NCBI GenBank assembly: GCA_001603805.1
Contig: LUZY01000013.1
Coordinates: 412,723 to 476,722 of the forward strand
Direction of reading: 5' to 3'
DNA length: 64,000 nucleotides
Source of the DNA: Deferribacterales bacterium Deferri_01
Lineage (GTDB): Bacteria; Chrysiogenota; Deferribacteres; Deferribacterales; Geovibrionaceae
Shown here: piece after piece, positions 18,418 to 25,722 of the stretch
Position numbering within the stretch: the first letter of the stretch is position 1
Layout: each line of letters begins with the position of its first letter
The notes under the pieces: model-generated
Databases searched by the model: none
What the model was told of the DNA's origin: nothing
What the model saw: only the letters and a program-made list of their open reading frames with translations
Translations under genes and position numbers: made by a program

Positions 18418-18825
18418 TTGAAGATTAGAGACATAATGACAACAAAGGTTATTAGTGCAAAGCCTGATGAAACGATAAAAGAAGTTATCCTCAGACTCAG
18501 AACAAACAAAATTTCCGGACTGCCCGTTGTAAACAGCAGCAACAAGCTTATCGGTGTTTTCAGTGAATCAGATGTAATGATGGCACTCCCCGATATACTT
18601 AATGATGCGGACGCCATACCTCTTATTGATATTAAAGAGCTGACAGACAACTCCGTACGCATGGTAATGTCTGAACCCAGATTCACAATAAGCCCGGATT
18701 CAGATGTGAAAGAAGCAGCAAGAATAATGCTTGAAAAATATGTTCACCGTCTCCCGGTTATTGAAAATGAAGAGTTGATAGGACTTGTTTCCCTTGGCGA
18801 TGTACTGAAAGCCCTTTCCCGTTAA
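18418..18825 (+). CDS. CBS-domain-pair protein
   Basis: A 135-residue protein made of two CBS motifs and nothing else: MKIRDIMTTKVISAKPDETI and, in the second half, VMSEPRFTISPDSDVKEAA with HRLPVIENEELIGLVSLGD. CBS pairs bind adenosine nucleotides or SAM and act as energy or metabolite sensors, often by association with an enzyme or transporter. The start is TTG at 18418, with AAGGAG six to seven bases upstream and no better alternative. Its position directly after the acetyl-CoA-synthetase-like gene suggests that the two proteins interact. Confidence 0.88.
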   Translation: MKIRDIMTTKVISAKPDETIKEVILRLRTNKISGLPVVNSSNKLIGVFSESDVMMALPDILNDADAIPLIDIKELTDNSVRMVMSEPRFTISPDSDVKEAARIMLEKYVHRLPVIENEELIGLVSLGDVLKALSR

Positions 18826-18841
18826 ACCGGCTTAACAGGGC

Positions 18842-18870
18842 TTCGGGATTGCCTGACATGCAGTCCCGAA
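18842..18870. terminator. Hairpin between convergent genes
   Basis: An 11-bp stem (18842-18852 with 18860-18870, one G-T pair) and a 7-base loop, followed by AAAC on the plus strand. It lies between the stops of the CBS gene and mtnA and probably ends transcription from the left, although the T-run is missing. Confidence 0.6.
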
Positions 18871-18894
18871 AAACAGTACCCCCTATAACTGCCC

Positions 18895-19950
18895 CTATTT
18901 CCGGAACATATTTATAAGTGCTTCTTTGTATGGGGCTTTTATTATTCCTTTCTCCGTTATAATACCTGTCACAAGCTCATTCGGCGTTACATCAAACGCA
19001 GGGTTACAAACTTTTATCCCATCCGGCGCTGTACGTTTTGCTCCAAAGGATGTTACTTCCTCCGCATCACGTTCTTCTATTTCTATATCTCCGCCGAGTG
19101 CAGTATCAAGATCAACGGTCGATGACGGACAAGCCACATAAAAAGGTATCCCGAAATGTTTTGCTGCCACAGCAACGCCTAAAGTGCCTATTTTGTTTGC
19201 AACATCGCCATTCGCCGCCACCCTGTCTGTTCCTACGATCACAAGGTCAATCTCACCCTTAGCCATAATTGATGCCGCCATATTATCGCAGATAAGTGTC
19301 ACATCAATCCCTGCCCTCTGCAGCTCCCATGAGGTAAGACGTGAGCCCTGAAGAAGAGGTCTGGTTTCATCGGAAAAAACCCTGAAGCGGCGTCCCTGCA
19401 AATGTGCTGTGTACAGAGGAGCAGTCGCTGTGCCTATGCCTGATGTAGCCAAAGCTCCTGCATTGCAGTGAGTCAGAACGCCGCACCCTTCCCTAATCAG
19501 TTCCGCACCGTATTTCCCTATTCCGTCACAGATGGCACGGTCTTCAGCATGGATTGATTCCGCTTCCTGAACAAGCAGATCATACAAGGCCGCCGAGTCT
19601 GCTAACCCGCTGACTTTTGCCTTGTTTACCATACGGTTCAATGCCCAGCTAAGATTGACGGCAGTGGGGCGGGAGGAGTTAAGATATTCGGCGCATTTAT
19701 AAAGCTCCTCTATAAATAAGGAAGCGGGAAGTACCTGTTTATTTCTCATGCCGACAACAAGTCCGTAAGCACCTGCAATACCTATAGCCGGCGCTCCCCT
19801 TACTTTTAGGCGCTTAATTGAATCCCAAACCTGCTCGGCAGTTTCCTGTTTTTCAGATACTGTTTCAAGAGGCAGCATTGTCTGGTCAAGAAAATAAAGC
19901 TCACCGTTTTTCCACTCAACGGTTCCGGGCAGCTTAAATGAATGTCTCAT
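18895..19950 (-). CDS. mtnA: S-methyl-5-thioribose-1-phosphate isomerase
   Basis: Isomerises methylthioribose-1-phosphate to methylthioribulose-1-phosphate in methionine salvage. The 351 residues show RGAPAIGIAGAYG, LTHCNAGALATSGIGTA with the catalytic Cys, FSDETRPLLQGSRLTSWEL, and VGTDRVAANGDVANKIGT with the catalytic Asp. The relatives eIF2B-alpha and ribose-1,5-bisphosphate isomerase lack this exact combination. The ATG at 19950 opens with MRHSFKLPGTVEW. No other salvage gene is adjacent. The PilZ gene lies 30 bases upstream on the same strand. Confidence 0.94.
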   Translation of the reverse strand: MRHSFKLPGTVEWKNGELYFLDQTMLPLETVSEKQETAEQVWDSIKRLKVRGAPAIGIAGAYGLVVGMRNKQVLPASLFIEELYKCAEYLNSSRPTAVNLSWALNRMVNKAKVSGLADSAALYDLLVQEAESIHAEDRAICDGIGKYGAELIREGCGVLTHCNAGALATSGIGTATAPLYTAHLQGRRFRVFSDETRPLLQGSRLTSWELQRAGIDVTLICDNMAASIMAKGEIDLVIVGTDRVAANGDVANKIGTLGVAVAAKHFGIPFYVACPSSTVDLDTALGGDIEIEERDAEEVTSFGAKRTAPDGIKVCNPAFDVTPNELVTGIITEKGIIKAPYKEALINMFRK

Positions 19951-19980
19951 AGATTCACCGGATGAAAATTTGATTTAAGT

Positions 19981-20346
19981 TTAATCAGCCAGCATACGGA
20001 GCTTGCCGGCGCATTCTTTTGATATCTCGTATATTTCTATGCCCGTCCAATGTGCATCAAACCAGACGGCACGCCCCTTCATAATACCGACAAAAAGAGT
20101 ATCGTTGTACGTTGGGTTCTCTCCGGCATCATTTACACCGAGGCTTTTCACTTTATCATAGGTACCTATTTCAAAAGTATCTGAACCGCGGAGTTTTCCA
20201 TTGTCTTTGACACGCAACCCTTTTTCGGAGATGTCAAAAACCTTGAAAGGCTCAAAAAGCTCTCCCTTCCCTTCTTTTCTTATAAAAAATTCAGTACGGA
20301 TCTGCGTTCTCTCATTGTTACGCTTCTCCTTGTTGTATAAATCCAT
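19981..20346 (-). CDS. PilZ-domain protein, candidate c-di-GMP receptor
   Basis: A single-domain protein of 121 residues from the ATG at 20346; a GTG at 20355 would add three residues. The two c-di-GMP-binding elements of PilZ are present: an RxxxR-type motif (ERTQIRTE, about residue 15) and DxSxxG (DISEKGLRV, about residue 40). The end GIEIYEIS fits the domain's last strand. It probably binds cyclic di-GMP and passes the signal to an unknown partner. It may be cotranscribed with mtnA, though no functional link is evident. Confidence 0.82.
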   Translation of the reverse strand: MDLYNKEKRNNERTQIRTEFFIRKEGKGELFEPFKVFDISEKGLRVKDNGKLRGSDTFEIGTYDKVKSLGVNDAGENPTYNDTLFVGIMKGRAVWFDAHWTGIEIYEISKECAGKLRMLAD

Positions 20347-20579
20347 TATCCACACACCGGAAAAAATAATTAGTTCTAAATATTACACTTAAAATAACCT
20401 TGATTCAAGCAGTCCCTTGATAAATAAACTTATATTTTCAATTAAGCTGAACATCCAACGTTGTGACACATGGACAAACCTGATTAAGATTTAACCAGTA
20501 ATGTATAAAAATGAATAAAAATTAAGCATAACCATTGATAAGTAAAGATTATCCCAACAATTCGATTTTTAGGAAAGTG
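20347..20579. other. Intergenic region upstream of the TAXI transporter genes
   Basis: AT-rich divergent gap between the PilZ gene and the TAXI operon. It should carry the PilZ/mtnA promoter; no clear boxes or repeats were seen, and there is no coding potential. Confidence 0.35.
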
Positions 20580-20609
20580 TTGACACATAAAGGCGCAATC
20601 AGTTATTCT
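20580..20609 (+). promoter_or_regulatory. Predicted sigma-70 promoter of the TAXI-TRAP operon
   Basis: Perfect TTGACA at 20580-20585, an 18-base spacer and TATTCT at 20604-20609. Transcription should begin near 20616, which leaves a leader of about 160 bases before the first gene. Confidence 0.6.
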
Positions 20610-20625
20610 TAGCATATATAAGGGT

Positions 20626-20777
20626 GCGGAAATCAGCGCTCCATTCCTTTCGGAGACACTTTTCCGCGTGGTCTTACCTTTTTCAAGTATATTCTACAGT
20701 TTGTAATTCCCTGCATCGGGTTACAGCGCAGCTAAACATTGCGTCTTCCGGTTCAGGGTTAAATAAAGGAGGAAAGC
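20626..20777 (+). ncRNA. Structured 5' leader of the TAXI gene, class unknown
   Basis: GCGGAAA at 20626-20632 can pair with TTTCCGC at 20661-20667. Inside that stem CTCC 20639-20642 can pair with GGAG 20652-20655. The rest of the leader is less AT-rich than the promoter region and runs to the AAAGGAGG site at 20766-20773. I do not recognise a known riboswitch; it may be a regulatory leader or only an mRNA-stabilising fold. Confidence 0.35.
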
Positions 20778-21773
20778 ATGAGGAAACTTACAGTTCTTAT
20801 TGCGGCTCTTTTCATGGTCGCAGCAGCAGTTCCCGTTTCTTTCGCCAAAACCACTTTCGTTACGATTGGTACAGGCGGAGTTACAGGGGTTTACTACCCC
20901 ACAGGCGGCGCAATCAGCCGTATGGTTAACGCAAAATCAAAGGAATACGGAATCAAAGCTACAGTTGAATCCACAGGCGGTTCTGTTTACAACGTAAACG
21001 CAGTTCTCGCCGGAGACCTTGAATTTGGCGTAGCCCAGTCAGACATCCAATACAAAGCTTACTACGGTAAAGACGAGTGGAAAGACAAAGGACCGCAGAA
21101 AAAACTTAGGTCTGTTTTTTCTGTTCATCCCGAAACAATTACCCTCATTGCCACTGAAGCAAGCGGCATCAAGGACATCATGACTCTTAAAGGCAACAGA
21201 GTTAACCTCGGCAACCCCGGTTCCGGTCAGCTTCAGAACTCAAAAGATCTTTTCGAGGCTTTCGGAATTAATGAAAGTGACCTCAAGGCAGAATACATAA
21301 AAGCTGTCGAAGCCCCCGGACTTCTTCAGGATGAAAGGCTTGACGCCTTCTTCTACACAGTGGGACACCCCAACGGAAATATTAAGGAAGCCACTTCAGG
21401 CAGAATTAAAGTTGCTATAGTACCCATCTCCGGCGAACCTGTTGATAAACTCATAGCAAAATACCCATACTACGCTAAATCAAGAATCGCCATAAAAGAC
21501 TATCCCACAGCTGTAAATAAGGAAGATGTTGAAAGCGTTGGTGTTAAGGCAACTATCGTAACATCCTCCGATGTTGATGCTAAAGTTGTTTACGCCATTA
21601 CGAAAGAAGTTTTTGACAACTTTGAAGAATTCAAAAAGATCCACCCGGCATTTGCAAATCTTGAAAGAGAGGATCTGCTTATGGGTCTTTCAGCTCCGAT
21701 ACACCCCGGCGCACTTAAATACTACAAAGAGGCTGGACTTGATAAGTTCATAGACAAGTCTCTTATCCAGTAA
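20778..21773 (+). CDS. TAXI-family TRAP transporter solute-binding protein
   Basis: A periplasmic binding protein of 331 residues with a clear signal peptide (hydrophobic 5-20, cleavage after VSFA, about residue 23). The mature part starts TTFVTIGTGGVTGVYYPTGG, the TAXI hallmark. Family members capture organic acids such as glutamate or other dicarboxylates for a fused TRAP permease; the substrate here is unknown. It starts behind a strong AAAGGAGG site. The permease gene follows after a terminator-like hairpin, which would give more binding protein than permease. Confidence 0.92.
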   Translation: MRKLTVLIAALFMVAAAVPVSFAKTTFVTIGTGGVTGVYYPTGGAISRMVNAKSKEYGIKATVESTGGSVYNVNAVLAGDLEFGVAQSDIQYKAYYGKDEWKDKGPQKKLRSVFSVHPETITLIATEASGIKDIMTLKGNRVNLGNPGSGQLQNSKDLFEAFGINESDLKAEYIKAVEAPGLLQDERLDAFFYTVGHPNGNIKEATSGRIKVAIVPISGEPVDKLIAKYPYYAKSRIAIKDYPTAVNKEDVESVGVKATIVTSSDVDAKVVYAITKEVFDNFEEFKKIHPAFANLEREDLLMGLSAPIHPGALKYYKEAGLDKFIDKSLIQ

Positions 21774-21786
21774 TCATAATATTATC

Positions 21787-21821
21787 AAAGGGAATCCGCC
21801 ATAAAGGCGGGTTTCCTTTTT
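21787..21821 (+). terminator. Intra-operon terminator (attenuator) between TAXI protein and permease
   Basis: A 14-bp stem AAAGGGAATCCGCC/GGCGGGTTTCCTTT with two G-T pairs and an ATAAA loop, followed by T-rich sequence. It probably ends most transcripts after the binding-protein gene, with read-through to the permease. Confidence 0.8.
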
Positions 21822-21836
21822 ATTCAAGGGGTTTCT

Positions 21837-23876
21837 ATGAGCAGAAAAATAAAATCGGCAGAAGAACTTCTGCGGGAAGAAACAGGTGAGATAAGACACC
21901 TGCGTAAATTTGAGCGAATTCTTATAGGCGTCATTGCTGTGGCGTGGGCACTCTTCCAGCTTTCTCTTGCCAGCTGGCTGATTCTTGACAGCACAAAAAC
22001 AAGGGCGATTCACCTTGCTTTTGCTGTTGTTCTTCTTTTTCTCAACATACCAATAATCAAAAAGCCTAAAGGATGGCTTAAAAAAATAGTTGCTCTTAAC
22101 AAGATAAGTATTGTGGACTACCTTCTGGCAATTGCCGGAGCCGTTTCTGCGCTTTATATAATGCTTGCGTGGGAAGGGCTGGCAACCCGTCAGGGAGCCC
22201 CCATAACCATAGATATAATTGCCGGGCTTGCTATTCTTGTTCTTCTTCTGGAAGCCACAAGACGCTCAATAGGACCGGCACTCTCTATTATTGCCCTTGT
22301 TTTCACTGCATATGCCTTCTTCGGACCATACATGCCCGATGTACTGGCATTCAAAGGTGTTTCTCTTAATAAATATCTCAACCAGATATCTCTTTCCACT
22401 GAAGGGATCTATGGAATACCCCTCGGTGTTTCCGCATCAATTGTTTATCTTTTTGTTCTTCTTGGAGCAATGCTTGATAAAGCCGGAGCAGGAAGATTCT
22501 TCATCGACCTTGCATTGTCTCTTCTCGGCAGGTTTAAGGGAGGTCCGGCAAAAGCCGCAATAGTTGCGAGCGGGCTTACAGGTCTGGTCTCCGGTTCAAG
22601 TATAGCAAACGTTGTAACCACAGGAACTTTTACGATCCCTCTGATGAAAAAGGTCGGCTATCCCGCAAAGAAAGCGGCTGCCGTGGAAGTTGCCGCCAGT
22701 ACGGACGGGCAGATAATGCCACCTATAATGGGTGCAGCGGCATTCATCATAGCCGAATACGTAAATGTACCTTACCTTGAAGTGGTTAAGGCTGCTGCAA
22801 TTCCTGCTTTTGTTTCATATACAGCGTTGTTTTACGTTGTTCATATTGAGGCAAGCAAACTCGGAATGAAAGGACTCCCGAAGGAGGAAACACCACGTTT
22901 CTTCGCCACTCTCAAAGGCGGTATTCACTACCTCCTGCCCATAGCAATGCTTGTTTATGAGCTTGTTGTTCTCCGCCATTCACCCGAAAAAGCAGCATTC
23001 AATGCAATACTCGTTCTCATAGCAATAATTCTTATAAGCTGCGTAAGAAGTGGTCTGAAAGATAAATCTATGGGATTCGCCAAAGGTCTTTTTGAAGGTC
23101 TCGTTGTAATGTGTCAGGGCTTTATAGCCGGCAGCCGAAACATGGTCGCAGTCGCCCTTGCCACTGCTTCTGCCGGAATTATCGTAGGCGTGGTAAACAT
23201 GGGAATAGGCGGCATGATCACGATGATTGTTGAGCAGCTTTCAGGAGGAAGCATATTCCTGCTGCTGTTTATCACCGCTGTCGCAAGTCTTCTCCTGGGG
23301 ATGGGACTGCCCACAACAGCCACATATATCGTTATGGCGTCCCTTACTGCTCCTATAATAGTGGAAGTCGGAGGATTATACGGATTTATAGTTCCGCTCA
23401 TGGCAGCGCATCTCTTCTGCTTCTACTTCGGAATTCTGGCGGATGATACGCCTCCGGTGGGTCTTGCTGCTTATGCAGCTTCAGCAATAGCAGATTCCGA
23501 TCCCATCCCTACAGGTCTGCAAAGCTTCTCGTATGACATGAGGACGGCGATAATACCGTTCTTTTTCATATTCAATACAGATCTTATACTGCACAATATT
23601 TTCAGCTGGACACAGGGGCTTCTTGTGTTTGTTATGGCGTGCCTCGGTGCTTTCTCATTTGCAAGTGCCATTCAGGGGTGGTATATAACAAAAAACAAGT
23701 GGTATGAAATACCCTTTTTCCTGTTTGCAACACTTGTGCTTTTTCATCCGGGTTCCATAAATAAATACCTGAATATACCTGACAGCAGCAGGTATCTGGT
23801 TTATCTTATAGGTCTCGGAGTGCTGGGGCTTCTGTTCCTTGAACAGAAATTCAGAGCAAAAAGACAAACAGCATAA
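21837..23876 (+). CDS. TRAP transporter fused permease (DctQM type)
   Basis: A 679-residue inner-membrane protein with many helices. The N-terminal part corresponds to the small DctQ-like subunit and the rest to the large DctM-like subunit, as usual for TAXI systems. Typical segments are GLTGLVSGSSIANVVTTGTFTIPLMKK, broken here into GLVSGSSIANVVTTGTF and IPLMKKVGYPAKKAAAVE, then ASTDGQIMPPIMGAAAFI and a GMGLPTTATYIVMASL loop. It uses an ion gradient for import together with the TAXI protein encoded upstream. The ATG at 21837 follows AAGGGG. Confidence 0.93.
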   Translation: MSRKIKSAEELLREETGEIRHLRKFERILIGVIAVAWALFQLSLASWLILDSTKTRAIHLAFAVVLLFLNIPIIKKPKGWLKKIVALNKISIVDYLLAIAGAVSALYIMLAWEGLATRQGAPITIDIIAGLAILVLLLEATRRSIGPALSIIALVFTAYAFFGPYMPDVLAFKGVSLNKYLNQISLSTEGIYGIPLGVSASIVYLFVLLGAMLDKAGAGRFFIDLALSLLGRFKGGPAKAAIVASGLTGLVSGSSIANVVTTGTFTIPLMKKVGYPAKKAAAVEVAASTDGQIMPPIMGAAAFIIAEYVNVPYLEVVKAAAIPAFVSYTALFYVVHIEASKLGMKGLPKEETPRFFATLKGGIHYLLPIAMLVYELVVLRHSPEKAAFNAILVLIAIILISCVRSGLKDKSMGFAKGLFEGLVVMCQGFIAGSRNMVAVALATASAGIIVGVVNMGIGGMITMIVEQLSGGSIFLLLFITAVASLLLGMGLPTTATYIVMASLTAPIIVEVGGLYGFIVPLMAAHLFCFYFGILADDTPPVGLAAYAASAIADSDPIPTGLQSFSYDMRTAIIPFFFIFNTDLILHNIFSWTQGLLVFVMACLGAFSFASAIQGWYITKNKWYEIPFFLFATLVLFHPGSINKYLNIPDSSRYLVYLIGLGVLGLLFLEQKFRAKRQTA

Positions 23877-23885
23877 AAAACATAC

Positions 23886-23916
23886 AGGCGGGGCAGAAAC
23901 CCCGCCTTACTTTTTT
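23886..23916 (+). terminator. Rho-independent terminator
   Basis: Stem AGGCGGGG/CCCCGCCT with a CAGAAA loop, followed three bases later by TTTTTT. It ends the TRAP operon; the next gene starts 13 bases after it, so some read-through may supply that gene. Confidence 0.88.
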
Positions 23917-23928
23917 AAGGTGAACCGC

Positions 23929-25209
23929 ATGAGACGAAATCTTCCCATTAATAAAATAATCAGCAGCATGCCCGTTTCAGCCACCCTTGGCATAAATGAA
24001 CGCAGCAACGCAATGATAAAAGCGGGCAAAAAAGTTTATAAGTTCGGACTTGGGCAGTCCCCCTTCCCTGTTCCGGAGCATGTGGTAGAAGCTCTTAAAG
24101 CAAACTCTTATCAAAAAGATTACCTTCCTGTGCGGGGACTTAAAGAATTAAGAGACACTGTTGCTGTTTATTATGAAAAAACACAGGGATTAAGCTTCAC
24201 TGGAGACGATATAATTATCGGTCCCGGCTCGAAGGAACTCATGTTTATCCTTCAGACAGTTTATGAAGCTGACCTCCTTCTCCCCACCCCAAGCTGGGTT
24301 TCATACGCTCCACAGGCTGTAATAACAGGCAGAAAAGTAATCTGGCTTAATACTGAAAGAGACAATAAATGGCTTCTAACTCCAGACACATTAGAGGCTG
24401 AATGCTCAAAAGACCCTGATAGAGCCCGTGTTCTGCTGCTTAATTATCCTAACAACCCCACAGGATACTCATACAGCGCATGTGAGCTGAAAGCTTTGGC
24501 TGAAACAGCCCGCAAATACGGCGTATTAATACTTTCTGATGAAATTTACGGAGAGGTACACCATGATGGCGACCATGTTTCCATAGCGAAATTTTATCCG
24601 GAAGGGACAATAGTTTCAGGCGGTCTCAGTAAATGGTGCGGTGCAGGAGGATGGAGACTCGGAACCTTCGCTGTACCGTCTAACCTTCGCAGAATTGTCG
24701 ATGCAATGGCGGTTGTTGCCAGCGAGACCTTCACATCCGTCAGTGCGCCAGTGCAGTATGCGGCTGTGACAGCATTCAGAGAAAATAAAGAAATAGATAC
24801 CTACCTTCTTCATTCCAGAAAGGTTCTGAAAACTCTTGGAACATACTGTGCAGATACGCTTGTAGGTGCAGGAGCAAAGCTTGAAAGACCGGACGGGGGC
24901 TTTTACCTTTTTCCCGACTTTTCGCCTATGGCTGACAAGCTTCATAAAAAAGGCATAACAACATCAACTGAAATGTGCGAGAAACTCCTTGAGGAAACAG
25001 GGGTTGCAACCCTTGCAGGGAGCTGTTTCGGACGTCCGGCGGATGAATTTACACTGAGGCTTTCCTATGTTGACTTTGACGGCGGGCTTGCCATAACCGA
25101 ATCAGCAAAATTGGGAGTTGATGCAGAACTTGGAATTGATTTCCTGAAAAAAACTTGCAGTGCTTCAGTGGAAGCTATTAATCTCATGGGAGCATGGTTT
25201 CAGAAATAA
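23929..25209 (+). CDS. Class I/II aminotransferase (aspartate aminotransferase-like)
   Basis: A PLP-dependent aminotransferase of fold type I, 426 residues. The Schiff-base lysine lies in VSGGLSKWCGAGGWRLG, the cofactor-binding Asp in ILSDEIYGEV, and the substrate Arg near the C-terminus in TLRLSYVDFD. N-P motif LLNYPNNPTGYSYS is normal. The substrate cannot be fixed from sequence; aspartate or an aromatic or branched acid is possible. The open frame extends back into the TRAP permease gene, but AAGG before the ATG at 23929, just after the terminator, marks the true start. Confidence 0.88.
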   Translation: MRRNLPINKIISSMPVSATLGINERSNAMIKAGKKVYKFGLGQSPFPVPEHVVEALKANSYQKDYLPVRGLKELRDTVAVYYEKTQGLSFTGDDIIIGPGSKELMFILQTVYEADLLLPTPSWVSYAPQAVITGRKVIWLNTERDNKWLLTPDTLEAECSKDPDRARVLLLNYPNNPTGYSYSACELKALAETARKYGVLILSDEIYGEVHHDGDHVSIAKFYPEGTIVSGGLSKWCGAGGWRLGTFAVPSNLRRIVDAMAVVASETFTSVSAPVQYAAVTAFRENKEIDTYLLHSRKVLKTLGTYCADTLVGAGAKLERPDGGFYLFPDFSPMADKLHKKGITTSTEMCEKLLEETGVATLAGSCFGRPADEFTLRLSYVDFDGGLAITESAKLGVDAELGIDFLKKTCSASVEAINLMGAWFQK

Positions 25210-25236
25210 AAAAAAGCGGGGTTATGCGCCCCGCCT
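25208..25236 (-). terminator. Terminator between convergent aminotransferase and stress-protein genes
   Basis: Stem GCGGGG/CCCCGC (25216-25221 with 25229-25234) with a 7-base loop. On the minus strand it is followed by a run of T (25215-25208), making a good terminator for the universal stress protein gene. On the plus strand it may also slow the aminotransferase transcript. Confidence 0.8.
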
Positions 25237-25242
25237 TAGTCT

Positions 25243-25701
25243 TTATTTTGTGAGCCCTACGCATTCATACCTAGTAACATGGACGCTCACAGGGCAGTTG
25301 CGGATCATTTTTTCCGCTGTTGTTCCATAAAGAAACCTTTTTACACCCCTTTTACCGTGAGAACCCAAAACCAGCAGATCATAGTTTTTGTTTTCGATTT
25401 CAAGGAGCCCTTCTTCATATGGAACTCCTCTTCTGACAAGTGATTCCCAAGCTATTTCCTTAAGCAGCGGAACATCCGCCTCAAGTTTGTTAAATGCAGC
25501 TTCGGTTTCTTCTACTATTTTTTTATTTATAGAATCCAGCTCTCTTTCAAATACATAGAGGTCAAAGTGCGCCTCATCATGCGCCACATGAAGAACAGAG
25601 AGTTCAGCCTTGAACTTCTGCGCCAGTGTAGCTGCTGTTTCAACTGCTATGTTTGAGTCCTTTGAAAAGTCTGTCATAACGAGTATTTTTTTGTAATCCA
25701 T
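25243..25701 (-). CDS. Universal stress protein, UspA family
   Basis: A 152-residue single Usp domain beginning YKKILVMTDFSKDSNIAVE. The ATP-binding signature G-x2-G-x9-G-[ST] is intact as GSHGKRGVKRFLYGTT near the C-terminus, so it belongs to the ATP-binding branch. Such proteins accumulate under stress and energy limitation; the client is unknown. It lies 21 bases downstream of the acyl-CoA ligase gene and is likely cotranscribed with it. Confidence 0.92.
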   Translation of the reverse strand: MDYKKILVMTDFSKDSNIAVETAATLAQKFKAELSVLHVAHDEAHFDLYVFERELDSINKKIVEETEAAFNKLEADVPLLKEIAWESLVRRGVPYEEGLLEIENKNYDLLVLGSHGKRGVKRFLYGTTAEKMIRNCPVSVHVTRYECVGLTK

Positions 25702-25722
25702 AATAAACCTCTCCCGTAAGCC

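Noticed and set aside
23839-23928. Aminotransferase start inside the TRAP permease gene
   Set aside because: The extension crosses a strong terminator; the ATG at 23929 has its own ribosome binding site.
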